Shown here: positions 43,278 to 55,100 of the stretch, piece after piece | How positions within the stretch are numbered: the first letter of the stretch is position 1 | Layout: each line of letters begins with the position of its first letter | Position numbers and translations under genes: made by a program | The notes under the pieces: generated by a model | Database searches by the model: none | What the model was told of the DNA's origin: nothing | The model's input: the letters and a program-made list of their open reading frames with translations, nothing else | Origin: Polytolypa hystricis UAMH7299 | Taxonomy: Eukaryota > Ascomycota > Eurotiomycetes > Onygenales | Length of the DNA: 64,000 nt | Direction of reading: 5' to 3' | Assembly: GCA_002573605.1 (NCBI GenBank) | Contig: PDNA01000003.1 | Span: 62,001-126,000, forward strand

Positions 43278-44537
43278 TGTGAAGGAGTGGGTTCAGTCTA
43301 TCTTGCACAGCTCAGTATCGACAGTTGATGGAGTAAGTTATCTGCTGTTGTAGTATGTGAATGAGGTGGACCAATAATGGGTTGCCGGTACGTTGTTGTT
43401 GTTGTTGGTGGTGGGTGTTGTCGCAAGAGAGAGCGGCGTAGCTGGAGGGCGACTCGAGGAGGGGTTGGATGGAGCGAGAGGGAAGAGGATAATGGCAGAG
43501 CGAGAGAGGGAAAGAAAGAAAGTAAGTAAGTAAGAAAGAAACCAAAAGATTGCGAGAACCACTGCGAGATAGAAGCAGCAGCGGACAAATGTGTTAGTAG
43601 CAAGCAGAGTGGTGTGTGGAGGGTGAGGATGTTGATGTTGTTGTTCGATGTTTATTTGTTTTCATGCAAGAAGAATGCATGAAAGATGAGCTAGCTGGAC
43701 AACAACAACAACAACAACAACAACAAGCACACGCAGCAAGGGGTCTTTTGATTCGGTGGATGTTTACTCTATACCTAGGTTGTTTCTCGACTTTGCTTGT
43801 TTGTTTTACTACTACTTCATTCCTAGCTGCCTCTGCTGGGGAAACAACGCGGGGTTGATAGCCAGGAGTTATACTCGGTGTCTCTATTTATACAAGTAAC
43901 CATCAACAAAGAATTACTTTTTGTCTGTTATGTACATAGTATGTAAGTATGCACTATTCTTGATGTACTACAGCAAAAGCTATAAGCACTTACTCTCAGT
44001 ATACTGATAAAAAGACTACAGAGTACAGATGTAGAATACATACATACCAAGGTTCAGGGCTCGCTTAGGGGCTGAGTGGCTAGAACTTTGCCGGCCAGTT
44101 ACTTAACTGGATGCTAACTGGACATTGACGATTAATCAGTCAAGGTCTATGGATGAAAAAGTGTCGGAGTTGGAGGGTTTAATATTGCAAAGCTCTTCTA
44201 TATTTGAGATTGGGCCATGGTATGTTGAAGGAAGAATAGTTTTACATCAATTGATCACAACACTATAGGTAGATTTTTTACCTCTTTTCTGGCTTTCCAT
44301 CAGCATCAATAACATGCAAAGTAGCCTCTGACTTCCAAGGATTGATCCTTTTCACATAGCTCGGTTGGAAAACTTTGACAGAGCCTCTTTCATCCTTGGG
44401 ATGACACAAAGTTTGTCATTTCCGCTTGTGCCGGATCGTCCATCGACCACATATAAACCGTAGCATCTCTCTTGACACTCTCTTAACCCTCTCCTAACCC
44501 TCTCCTAATCCTCTTCGATTTCCGAAAAGAAGTATTG
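43278..44537. other. Divergent intergenic region between the kinase and the F-box-like gene
   Basis: Holds the kinase leader and promoter, with CAA/GTT microsatellites (43391-43407 and 43701-43727) and GA/AAGT repeats near 43500-43540. A CCCTCTCCTAA word is repeated near 44482-44515, just upstream of the F-box-like gene. No coding gene is supported. Confidence 0.4.
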
Positions 44538-45599
44538 ATGGCTCGGCAGTGGTTCAAGCGGTGGTGCAAACCTAGCGTCAATCAAGTGGCTGCCTCAGAT
44601 GTAGCCCTATTCCTGCTCCCTGAGGATCTGTTATTCATGGTCTGCCAGTACCTGACTTGTGCCGAAGCCGTCACACTGATGCTTAGCTGCACGCATTTCT
44701 GGCATAGTAGGATAGAAACAGGCGTTTTTGCCAAAATATGGCAGCAAATGACAACATCGCCAGCTGGCAAGGGGTTGAGCAATATTATGACAGCGCGTTT
44801 CTATGTTCTGAGAATGCTGGAGTATGATGGCCTGCTCCAACAGGGGTCTCCAAGCAAGTACTGCTGCTGGGGATGCATGAAACCACATGAGCAACAAGCC
44901 TTCTCGCGCAATGAATTTAAGAAGAAGGTTGAGTTGAAGTCAAAGGAAGATTGCTTTCCTAGAAAAGTAGCCCACCGTTCTTGTGTGCTGGGCAAGAGAT
45001 ACATCTGGATCGGTCTCTGTCGCGAAATGAGTTTGGTCGAGCTCAGATATGCTGTTGCCCACCCGCTCAACGGTCGGAGCTATGTTTGCGACAACCACGA
45101 ATCTTTTACTCGGGGCTGTTCATTGCTTGACCCTGAAACTGGGCAGTTTGAGTATAGTTTTGTAGTCGGCCGGCCTACCGATGTGTCATCATTTGACGAC
45201 TTCTGTCGGCACCTCCGTGCTGTGAATGTTCCGCTGTGTCCACACCTCCGACTGGGGGATTGGGAGTTGGTCCAGTGGAACAGATGGCCGCAGATGCAGC
45301 CGTACAACTGCAAGCACTGCCCGACAACTGTGAGAATCGAGACCTTCCAGATGTACGTTACTGTGCGTGTCTTTCGGTATGTCGGCTCGCTGTGTTCGCC
45401 GAAGGACCCAGCGTGGATGGCGCAGTCATATCAGGCACGACATCGGCGGCTGAAGGGGCACTGCCAGATGTTCTACAACTGGTTTGGAATAACCAACAAG
45501 AGAATTATGATGGGCGAAGGGTACAGCAGGTTCCAGCCGAGTATGAGGAAAATTCGCAGGCCGTTCAAGGGTGTCCGCGTGAGACTACAGTTCAACTGA
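44538..45599 (+). CDS. F-box-like protein of an accessory family
   Basis: A single exon of 353 residues (MARQWFKRWCKPSVNQ). Residues about 26-60 (LLPEDLLFMVCQYLTCAEAV) fit an F-box, the Skp1-binding helix set of SCF ubiquitin ligases. The rest is rich in Cys, Trp and aromatic residues with paired cysteines (CCWGCMKPHE; YNCKHCPTT) that might bind zinc. No known substrate-binding repeat is seen. It ends in a basic, arginine-rich segment (MRKIRRPFKGVRVRL). Fungal genomes carry many fast-evolving proteins of this design in accessory regions, and the neighbourhood (PD-(D/E)XK protein, decayed gene) fits that. The substrate is unknown and the F-box call is moderate. Confidence 0.65.
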   Translation: MARQWFKRWCKPSVNQVAASDVALFLLPEDLLFMVCQYLTCAEAVTLMLSCTHFWHSRIETGVFAKIWQQMTTSPAGKGLSNIMTARFYVLRMLEYDGLLQQGSPSKYCCWGCMKPHEQQAFSRNEFKKKVELKSKEDCFPRKVAHRSCVLGKRYIWIGLCREMSLVELRYAVAHPLNGRSYVCDNHESFTRGCSLLDPETGQFEYSFVVGRPTDVSSFDDFCRHLRAVNVPLCPHLRLGDWELVQWNRWPQMQPYNCKHCPTTVRIETFQMYVTVRVFRYVGSLCSPKDPAWMAQSYQARHRRLKGHCQMFYNWFGITNKRIMMGEGYSRFQPSMRKIRRPFKGVRVRLQFN

Positions 45600-45986
45600 C
45601 CAAAATAAGCGCAGTTAACTGAAACCCACGACTTATTTGACCTAATTGAGATTCTTGTGAAGTTAAAGTGTTAGTATAGAGCTTGAATTCTATCCTTCCT
45701 TTCCAGCTCGAGCTATACTATAGTAAGTCTTATGCCTGGAAAAGAATTAAACTTCACTGTGCAATAACAATGTAACCTTCAATATTGAGAGTAGAAAGGT
45801 TTTGTGGAGAAGTTCCCTTTATTATATTCATGCTAGCAGTTAGCCTATGGAGGATACTGATATTTATATACATATATTCAAATCAGCCACAGGAGATCTT
45901 GACCAAACTGAGATCATGTGACGATCTCCTTCAAATCCAGAAACAACGCAGCTGAGAAAAATATTGAGTCCTGAGTTTAGAAGATA

Positions 45987-47291
45987 ATGACAATGTCAAT
46001 CAGCTTCACCTTGGGAAAAGCCTTTCCACAGTATCCTCTGAATTCAACACTATCTCATGCGACCGCGTTCACTGCAAGCGTTCGCCACGAGGAGTCTAGA
46101 TCGCGTTCCCGCAGCCCAACAAAAAAGATTGGTGACTTGAGGGCTGCCAAGCCGCCCATCAAAGTGGAGATGGTGAAAGGAGCACCACAAGCTGTCAAGG
46201 TGATCTTAAATAAGTTCACTGATATTGGTGATGGCATCGGTGTGCTTCCATACGGTCTGAAGGTAATATGCCATTCTCAGATTTTTCCTGGAACACTAAA
46301 CTTATATACGGAAACTTTGCAGGCACAGCTCAAGGCGGCTGATCGTGAGTACCGCAACCTCTTCTTTGATGATCCCACCACTCCTGTCACCCCGCACGAC
46401 GTGGAGTTGCTTGGGAAACTGCAGTTTCTCCAAGATACTGCATCGCGATGCCATGAACTTAGGAAACCGGAGCCGTTATGGGGCGAGGAGGCATTCCGAC
46501 CCATGCTAAACCTAGCTATAGAGTTAGAAAACAGGGGTAATCTCCAAAAAGTTCAAGTTGAGAATGTGTATGTTTTGCAAACACGGTGTACACCAGACCT
46601 ATTTCCATGGCGAGCTTTTAACATCATTCCGCACATAAGACTACGGCCCAGATATTCCCTCGTTCGCTACTGCCCACTGGCCTACAGGACCTGCCATTCA
46701 TATCTAAAAGAGTAGACTACTGTATCTACCTTTCCCAGACGGAGAGCCAAGTGACTCTCACTCGAGACACACTCTCGATGCGTAATATAGATACGCACGA
46801 TTATAGTGTCAATCAGGCTGGCTCGTCCGACTACATCAAGTGGCTTCCGCAACTAGCAGCGGTTGAGTGCAAAACGACTGTGCCTGGAACAGACGGCGTG
46901 GTGCAACTGGGTATCTGGATGGCCGCTTTGCGCAAGCGGTTAGAAGGGCTCATGGGCCCAAAAGAGATACAACCAGAAGGGCGGGGAGCGCAGTTAAAAC
47001 CGATGCCGTGCTTGAAGGCCCAAGGCCTGGATTGGAAGATGTATTGGTGTTATATAGGAGATAATGGGGAAACTGTATGCTTGCATCAACAATTCTTACC
47101 CTCAATGTCACCCCATTCCAACACGCGCTGATTTGGCTTGTTCGCAGATGCTTTATGGACCTCAGCACCTCGGCTCGACTATAGACATGAAAGGGATGTA
47201 TCAAATCTTGAAGGCGTTGCAAGAGATAGTGAAATATGGCCGGGACGAGTATTGGCCGTGGTTTACGGATACAGTTCTCGGGGAAAGTTAA
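45987..47291 (+). CDS. PD-(D/E)XK nuclease-like protein, fungal accessory type
   Basis: Four exons (45987-46262, 46323-46565, 46640-47074, 47148-47291), all phase 0, join to 365 residues. Donors are GTAATA, GTGTAT and GTATGC, so the second is non-optimal, but it is the only choice that restores the frame. After a basic, Ser/Arg-rich N terminus (SRSRSRSPTKK) comes a helical region, then the nuclease-like core: Asp in KRVDYCIYL, the Glu-x-Lys motif in LAAVECKTT, and Gln in VQLGIWMAA. The C-terminal helix ending DEYWPWFTDTVL matches the fungal PD-(D/E)XK nuclease-like family often found in variable numbers near mobile or accessory DNA. Whether it cleaves DNA is not known. All three core residues appear present. 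The first intron has a length divisible by three, so its retention would not break the frame. Confidence 0.72.
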
Positions 47292-47361
47292 ACTTGAGGA
47301 TATGTTTTTATCTGGATTGTAGAGTCGAGTGATTAGAATCTGTCCAGCCCAACACTGAACG

Positions 47362-47836
47362 CTATGTCCCATCCGACTTTGGTGGAAGGTGACGAACGTC
47401 CTCGCGCTGTCTTATGGCCGCTATACGGTTTTGCCGAGTCCAAGTTGCCAAAAGCAGCCGTCCTTCGCAACCGGTAACCCGTGTACCGTTTACCTTGAAG
47501 GACAACACGCTGCTGAAGGAACTCAAGGAGGAGGAGGATGAGTCATGAGATGAGATCGCCAAGCGCTTCCCGGGCAGGTCGATGAGTCTGGCGTGGTACC
47601 AGGCAGCTATTTCTTCGGTCCAGCTCCTTTAATGTGTCTTTGGTTAACCAAATCTTTGACAGGTTATCCCAATATGCTGCTGATGCTGACTCGTCGAGCT
47701 TCTGCCTTTTCCGATATCGTGACGTGTTGTATGGATGGGGCTCAGGATACTGACGCTTGCGAGACGGGTTGGAGGTCGCTGGACAAGGCATATGGTGATC
47801 ACCATAAATGTCTAGCTCCTTTATGCCAGTATGCAT
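47362..47836 (-). pseudogene. Decayed fragment of a fungal accessory-family gene
   Basis: The minus frame 47836-47543 encodes SRYRKRQKLDESASAAYWDN followed by LSKIWLTKDTLKELDRRN. From memory, that basic-plus-DNLSKIWLT pattern begins many fungal accessory proteins of unknown function. The frame stops at 47543, and a second frame (47562-47362) overlaps it and continues with a Ser-rich segment, which implies a frameshift. It lies convergent to the PD-(D/E)XK gene. The function of the parent family is unknown. Confidence 0.45.
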
Positions 47837-49707
47837 CGAGGGCAGAAGGTGCAGAAGCTCTTATAATTAACTGTTGTCCAGGAATAGCAAGTATATTTCA
47901 GGTGCGTAGTATGTTGTTCTTGAAACAAGGGTGGTATCAGTCCTGTATTGTCTATTGGAGCTCATCGCTTGCAGAGGTTTTGTAGTTTATGGCTAGTATA
48001 CAAGAGAGAAAGATCCTAGCAAATGTTTCTTATTTGGCTACCTATCCGCGTAATTTGCAGAGTCTAGGACGGCAGCATAAGGCAGCAGCAAACCCTCCTA
48101 GCTGCAAGGTATAGTTTATCTACAGGGTCTTTTCTCCCAAAGCTTCAGCTCACGGCCTCTCGCACTGTGCTTGTCTCGGCTCTACTCGATTGCATGCGCT
48201 AACTACTATAAGCCCTAACGCAGTGACGCGCATAAGGCGATCCTATGCTATGCATGTTACATGGTTCTTCCTCCTTATCCCTCACCTACTATATACGAAC
48301 ATCCTCTACTCGTTGTAATATAATTGGGGAAATCATTGTATAGCCAGGGATAACCCTTGTATATCGCCCATAATGAGGGGGTTAAATTGCGGGAGAAAGA
48401 GAGAGAGCAAAGCTCCCAATCACTTACTAAGTACTCCACCCCTGGATCAGGCACACACAGAGGAAAAACCACTCTATATATTTTTCCACCCCCTAGCTGC
48501 GGGGACGACGTTTCTGCAAGAGATATCCTATCGCAGCTGAAGATGCCCATAGCTCCCAGGGCTGGGAAATCATGCGATGTCTCCCTCTTTCATTTTCCTT
48601 TTCTTTTTTTTTCAAACACTCAGAGGGAATCTCTCAATCCGGACAGCAACTCAAAACTCACCCGGCTGCATGGGATAGTTTGGGGGAGAATTCCGAGTGT
48701 TATTCCGAACTTGATATCTGCGCATACGCAGACGGCGGCGTATGGGATTGCGGAGAGAGCGGCGGAGATTGTCACTGAGAGGTGGAAGTAAAAAAAAAAA
48801 AGTGAAAGGAAAGGAAAGGAGAGGAGGGGTTTTAAGCTTTGGATGGTTAACAGCGTGATTTATAAAAGGGGTGGGGGAGGCGGGGGTTTATACTGTGTGC
48901 TTAGTTTGGTAGTAGATATGAGCAGAAATTTTGAGAGAAACATATTCAACCTCGTGACATCATCATTTTGCATTCGAAGCAACATTTATGGGAAACAACC
49001 CATTATCTCAGCCAGAGAAAGAAAGCATGTTGCACACACTTTCCCTGTTTCTTGCCCCCCACAAAAGTATATAATTTTACATATAAACTAGAAGGGGGAA
49101 GGGGGAAGCTTAACACCAGAAGAAATAGGGGGAAATACTCACACGCATTGTGTATTTGAAGGAAACCCGAGGGGTTCCTTGACCATGTGAAGGCCCCTGT
49201 CACACAGTAAGAAAAAAAACAAATGAGGAGTCAATTTTCTTCCTTTCCCCCTTGCGAGATCTGCCTAGTAGGGTCAAACAAGACATATATATCAGCGTGG
49301 GATGAGTCTATTATGCCACCTTATCAGCAGAAATATCAGGACACAAGCAAGTCAAAATCCATGGAAGAAAAATAAAAAAGGAACAAATAAAGAAAAAAGC
49401 TCTAACCAGAAAAGAAAAAAAGCTGAGAAGTTATGATAGCTATATAGCTCAAGCCGGAAAAAAATATTAGAAAAGACACGATATTCCTTTCTTAACGCCT
49501 CATAAATGCATTAACCATCCCTCCCCCCCCACCGCCGGCCCATGTGGTCTTTGATATAATAAATCGCAAGCCTGTAATATCTCTTCCACCACCATCCCCC
49601 CCGCCCTCATCCTGACCATAATCTTCCCCCCCCCCTTTTCAAAAACAACATCGTCATCGCTGATTAAAGGGAAAAGAAAAGCAGTAAAAGAAACGCCCAA
49701 ATCACAA
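47837..49707. other. Gene-poor region upstream of the UBX gene 3' end
   Basis: 1.9 kb with no supported gene. The first part continues the accessory patch. From about 48780 the DNA is rich in A, G and T runs. The stretch before 49708 is C-rich/A-rich and should be the UBX gene's 3' region. Frames at 48275-48791 are short and without domain content. Confidence 0.4.
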
Positions 49708-51423
49708 CTAATCCTCCTCCACGAACCCAACCATTACAGTTCCATTCTTCAACCCCGCATCCTGAATAGTAGTCTCTAGCGAATTGATCAAATTCTGGCC
49801 CAGAGACACGAGCTCAAATTCGACGCCAGCTTTACCTTCCAAGGGCGACGCTTTGAGCCATTCATAGATGCGCCGCACAGGGTCTGCAAGAGCGAATCTG
49901 CGAATAACTCTACCAGACGGATGGCGGAACTGGATTCGCGTAACCGTGGCAGGGTCCGGGTCAGGCTCGACGTGGGATCGGTCTGATGGAATAGAAGCAA
50001 ATATGTTGCTGCGCGTAGTCGATTCGTCTTCTTCTTCCGCTTCTTCGTGGCCATTGGCGGCGGGGTGCTCCATCTCGACGTCCTCATCCCCTGTCTCTCT
50101 TGCCTTGCCCTTGCCCTTGCCCTTGACGTCCTCGACACTCCGCGTCAGATCGTCAGGATCCACGGACCTGGCTTGCGGCTCACCCTCTAGACTATTCTTT
50201 AGCGCCATCTCCAGCATCTCCTCCTCAGTCATAGTCTCGATCTTTCGTTCCGCTCTGACTTCCGGCTTTCTCTTTGCTACCGGGTTCCGCGCCTTGTGGT
50301 TGAGGCTGTACCGGTCTAGGAACTCGTGAAGTTGGATGAGGAAATCAGGAGCACTGGGGACTGGCGGTCCACTCCATGTCTTCATCTGTTCACCAGTTCG
50401 AGGATCCACTATCGCAATATGGGGGTAGTTGTCTTGCACGTCGTGGCCTGCGAAATAGTATTGGAGATACTGAGTTCCTCGGGGATCATCCTTGGAGAAC
50501 TGAAGAAATATGAAATGCTCCTTCACTGTCTCCGCGATTCCTGGGTTCTTCCAGAGGTCCCTGTTCAACAACTGGCAATCGAAGACCGAAGGGTCCTGGA
50601 TGTTTACCAGAAGCCACTTTTCGTTTTTCCGCCCTTCCTCTCGAGCCACGTCCCAAGGTAATCTCGACATGAGCTCGAATGGAGGGCGGTACATCTCGGC
50701 TAGTGTACTCGACTTGGTTGATGTTTCTGAGGCACCTCCGGTTGCTCGGGCGAGGAGGTCTCTGTGTGACGACGGGGTGTCTTCGGTCCAGATATTTTGT
50801 TGGTTAAATATGCCTGCTCGACCTGAAATGACCGATTTGTCAGCCACATATCTCACTCAGGCAACCCAAAGATTATACTACTCACTGTTCCTGGCCTGCT
50901 GCCTGGCACGGAGTTGCTGTAGGATTGCAGAATTCATGGGCCCCTGCTCCTCGTCATCATCATAGCCGTAATCCGCACCTGGCCCAACCAGGGTCTCAGT
51001 AGTCCGGGCGATCGGAGCTCGAACGTCGTCCGAGCGAGTAGCGTGTGAATCACCACCAGCATATAGTTCCTCCTGGAGTCGTCGAGCCATGGCCAAATCA
51101 TCTTCAAAGGATGGCCCATGGGGTTGCTGTTGCGGGGCCGTGCGTACAGGAATAGGAGCGGAAGTATCTGAGCCCTCAGCGTCTGAATCAAGATGCACTA
51201 CTCCGTCCTCGTCCTCGTATGGTCTTGAGCTCGTTGATGGTCGGGGTCTCGACGATGCAGAGGGGACTGCAGGTGCTTCGGCTTGGATTTCGGCGCCTCC
51301 ATTCTCGTAAAAAAGCTGCATGGCAGTCTCTAGATTGTAGTCTGCCAGTTGCAGATACTGGGTGGCGGTCTCAGGGCCCGACCCAGTGATCTCTGTGAAA
51401 TGGGCCACAGCAGCGTCGGCCAT
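49708..51423 (-). CDS. UBX5: UBA-UAS-UIM-UBX protein, Ubx5/UBXN7-type Cdc48 adaptor
   Basis: Two exons, 50886-51423 and 49708-50822, are separated by a 63 bp intron (GTGAGT donor, TTTCAG acceptor) and give 550 residues. An N-terminal UBA domain covers about 1-45 (FTEITGSGPETATQYLQLAD). A disordered Ser-rich linker and a conserved short helix (FEDDLAMARRLQEEL) follow. The thioredoxin-like UAS domain is at about 225-335 (EKWLLVNIQDPSVFDCQLLN; FAGHDVQDNYPHIAIVDP). A ubiquitin-interacting motif (TEEEMLEMALKNSLEG) precedes an acidic/basic linker, and a C-terminal UBX domain occupies about 465-549 (TRIQFRHPSGRVIRRFALAD to NGTVMVGFVEED). This exact order is that of Ubx5/UBXN7, adaptors that link Cdc48/p97 to ubiquitylated substrates and cullin ligases. 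It is divergent from CDC6, about 1 kb away. Confidence 0.92.
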
Positions 51424-52401
51424 GGTGGGGTATTTTTCGGCGGCCGAATGACGTGTAAAATGTCAACGGAGAGATGGGGAGAGGAAAAGAAAAACGGCGT
51501 CAGGTAAGGAATCGAGGAAGCGGAAGGTTCTATGCGTCTATTGGTAAACGGGCGCAGCGAAGAAAGTAGACTTGAGAAATGTTCAACGCAGATGAGAGAT
51601 GTGGAGCTGCAAGTAGAGTGTATGTATGGAGCTAGCGTTCTATGGAGCTGGTGAAGGGAAGTATGAGGGTAAATCAAGTGAAGAACACGAAATGCTGCAA
51701 CTTTAAAAGAGCCAAAGAAGAGATCATGGACATGACTAGCAGTCGAGCGTGAACACTGGTAGAAATCGAGCGATATATGCAAGGAGAGGGAAATGCAAGG
51801 CGGCAAGCAACATGAACACTTGACGAGGGATGATGATGATGATGGCAGGCAAAAGCGAGTGACGGAATGCCAGAGATCATGAGCGATTAGAGAGAGGCAC
51901 GTGATAGAGGTGTGGCTAGTGCAGTACGGTAGACACTACATGTCATACATGCAGTCTTTGTGCATAAAAGTTGTGTGCCAAATATGTCATCTGGGTCTGT
52001 ATGGGCTACCGCAGAGGCAGGTTTAATGCATGCGGTACAAACAACACGACGGAAACACTTTCAAAGGCATGGAAGATGTAGATAATGGCCAATGTATGAT
52101 TCTTTATCCTCGTCACAGCTTATATAGACACATTTAAACCTTATAAGAAAGGGTGTTGTCCTGTGTAGATGGCCCGCCAACGCTACAGTGTCGTGGCTGC
52201 GTCCGGCAAACTTTCCATTCCTGGCGCCGTCGCGTGGTTCGCGTTCCTGCCACTTTAAGCAAAGACGCGCGAGCGCGGCAACGCGACTTCCCCCCGAAGT
52301 ACCTTTTTCTGGCAGGTACATCTCGACCTTCCTCACACACCCTCACCACCTCGCTGCTTTCACCACCAAAGCAAGTCGCACCCCCGCCCATTCTTACAGC
52401 C
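51424..52401. other. Divergent promoter region of the UBX5 and CDC6 genes
   Basis: Just under 1 kb. The UBX5 side has purine-rich stretches and an ATG-repeat (GATGATGATGATGATGG) at 51829-51845. The CDC6 side carries the MluI-box cluster described separately. No coding gene is supported. Confidence 0.5.
52231..52285 (+). promoter_or_regulatory. Cluster of four MluI-cell-cycle-box cores (ACGCG/CGCGT) upstream of CDC6
   Basis: CGCGT at 52231-52235 and 52240-52244 and ACGCG at 52265-52269 and 52281-52285, all within 55 bp and 117-171 bp before the CDC6 ATG. MBF (Mbp1/Swi6 in yeast, Res1-Cdc10 in fission yeast) binds this core and drives G1/S transcription of cdc18/CDC6-type genes. The sites are seen in the sequence. 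Binding in this fungus is inferred. Confidence 0.6.
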
Positions 52402-54471
52402 ATGGCTTCCTCAGTATTGGGAAAACGTCAGAGATGCTCCTGTGAGCCTTCTGGTAATTGCCAATCCTCCAATAAATTAAACAATTAATTACTTTGCTCG
52501 CTGTTCGAACTTTCCCAACCATGCTAACATTCAACTTTCAAAGGTACTCCTGCTTCGCTCCGTTCTTCGCGCAAACGCCAGGCACGAGAGGCGCAGATAC
52601 ACCATGACGATAGTAATAATGAAGAACCCTCTATATCGCCAACACGCTATCGTAGGTCCACGCGTGGTGTCGCCTGCCAACAGCAGGAGAACATCACCGG
52701 CGCCAAACGCTCATCTACTCGCATCGTCCCTTTAAAACATACCGTTCCTGTTGAAACTGCCATTTCCGTTGAATCAGGCGAGAATGATATTTCGACTGAA
52801 TTGGTAACAGGTATGCGTGTACTCTTTACATATTCTCAATGCGCTCTGACTGACAATTATGCAGACGAAAACTCGGCGCCAGCGAAATTCAGTACTCCAC
52901 GCACTTCACGGTTCAGAGATGCTCTTCCAACTCCAGTTCCTGTTACTCCTAGGCACCGTGTGAAGGTCCTGGGAAAGCCATTGACCCCTCGCACTCCTAG
53001 AATTCTTTCTACACCAACAACAACGAACACGGTGTACACACCGGCAAGACAGCTTTTCGCGAGGAGTGCGAATCCTGGCAAGTTGGTCGGTCGCGATGCA
53101 GAGAGAGATGAGTTGGCTCAGTTTATTCAAAATGCTGTGGACGGCAATCATGGTGGCTGCCTGTATGTCAGTGGGCCTCCTGGAACCGGCAAGAGTGCGC
53201 TCGTCGGTGAAGTTTGCCAGGACAAGCAGTTGGACAAGGCAGTAAAAGTCGCGTCAATCAACTGCGCAAGCATGACAAGTTCACGAGATATATACGGCAA
53301 GCTCATCGAGGAGCTTTGCGAAAATTCTCAGGTATTCAAGAAGAGCGAGGTCGAAGTGCTGCGTGCCATGTTTCTCCAGAAGAACCGGTCAGGCGATCTA
53401 TACCTAGTCTCGCTAGATGAAATCGACCATCTACTCACAACGGACGTGGAAATCCTGTACAGCCTCTTCGAATGGTCGCTACAACCTAATTCACGGCTCA
53501 TTCTAGTTGGAATCGCCAATGCACTTGATCTTACCGACCGCTTCCTCCCTCGACTCAAGGCCAAGAATCTAAAGCCCCAGTTGCTCCCATTCTTACCCTA
53601 CAGCGCATCGCAAATTACTAGTATCATTACAACTCGTCTCCGCTCCGTGCTTCCAGAGGGCCATAATGTTACCGCTGATTTCGTTCCATTTGTCCACCCC
53701 GCCGCGATTCAGCTCTGCTCTCGAAAAGTCGCTTCCCAAACAGGTGACCTCCGCAAAGCATTTGATATCATTCGTCGCACGATCGACCTTATAGAGCGAG
53801 AAACACAGCAAAAGGCTGCTAATGCCGCCAACGCCGCAGCTGGCAGTTCATCCAAAACACCACTCATCGAGAACATGAATCTTTCGTCGCCCTTGTCTCC
53901 GCCAACTACCCCTGTCCACGTGCACACACCCGCAACCGCACCACGCGCTACTGTTGCCCACGTTGCCCGCGTGACATCTGCAGTCTTTGGCAATGGAACA
54001 GCGCAGCGACTACAGGGTTTGAATCTGCAGCAAAAGGCAGCCCTATGCTCGCTAATCGCCCTAGGCCGGAAACAGCGCGACCAAAGCTCAAGCGCGATAT
54101 TCAAAACACCATCTAAATCGTCCCCGCGGGCAATGGCACCGACCATCAAACAGCTATTTGAAACTTATTGCACGCTGTGCCGGAGGGATAATATGCTGCA
54201 TCCGCTTACATCTACGGAATTCAGAGACGTGATTAGCAGTCTGGAGACATTGGGGCTTGTCGGGGAAGTCCAGGCAAACGGGAGGAGGGGCAATGGAGGA
54301 TCAGGTGCGACGAGTTCAGCCTCGCTCCGCACGCCGACAAAAATGTCGCAGTCACAAAGCGCGCTTGATGAGAAGGGTCTTGTGTGCTATGTTGGCGAGA
54401 AGGAGATTGAAGCTCAGATTTCGGGAGCGGGAGAGGGCATTTTGAAGGCGCTGCTGAGAGGGGAGGATTGA
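52402..54471 (+). CDS. CDC6: Cdc6/Cdc18 DNA replication licensing ATPase
   Basis: Three exons (52402-52453, 52544-52810, 52865-54471) join in phase to about 641 residues. The first donor could instead be GTGAGC at 52442, which shortens the exon by 12 nt and keeps phase. The N-terminal ~170 residues are basic and carry Cdk-type sites (ISPTR, FSTPRTSR, VTPRH, LTPRTPR) that would couple stability and loading to the cell cycle. The AAA+ module has Walker A GPPGTGKS near 209, Walker B YLVSLDEID near 288, sensor 1 GIANALDLTDRFL near 322, and sensor 2 GDLRKAFDIIRR near 400. A winged-helix C-terminal domain follows an Ala/Ser/Thr-rich insertion. With ORC it loads the MCM helicase at origins in G1. 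It is adjacent to the Rgd2-type gene (convergent). Confidence 0.93.
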
Positions 54472-55062
54472 GGGTGTTGATTCTTGTTTTTTTTTCTCTC
54501 CGAGATTTCTTCTAGGTTTATTGATACAAGAAAGTGTTGCATGGAGTTTCAGGTTGGAAACTGTATTACTTTTGGGCATGGCATTGTTATTATTGATGTA
54601 TTATTGTTTTTCAGCCCTGCATACATACCTACTTTTGAGTTCTGTTTTGTTGTATTATTTGCCTTCTCTCTTTTTGAAGTTGTTGTATAGAGAGGTTAGA
54701 GGTTAGAGGTTAGAGATTGAGAGAGTATGGTTTACGAGTGTATACATAGTGTAATTTCGAGGAGCTTGTTGATTGATTTGATATACATCTGCTTCGTTCC
54801 CCCCTTCATTGCTTGATAGTTATAGATAAGATCAAAGAAAGAACCCCCCCCCCCCACAATTTTCTGAAACGTTATCCAAACGGGTTTGAAAATATTAAAC
54901 ATATACGGTATAGATAGATATGTGTTTCTAGGAAGATACTAACACCTTCCTTCCTTTCTTTTAATTCATCAACCCTGGCTTTCTTTATTTCCCCGCCCTG
55001 TCTTATAAATAGATATAAAAAAAGAATTCCCTTTTTTTTTCGCTTGCGTTACAACGGGGGAG

Positions 55063-55100
<38 letters not shown>

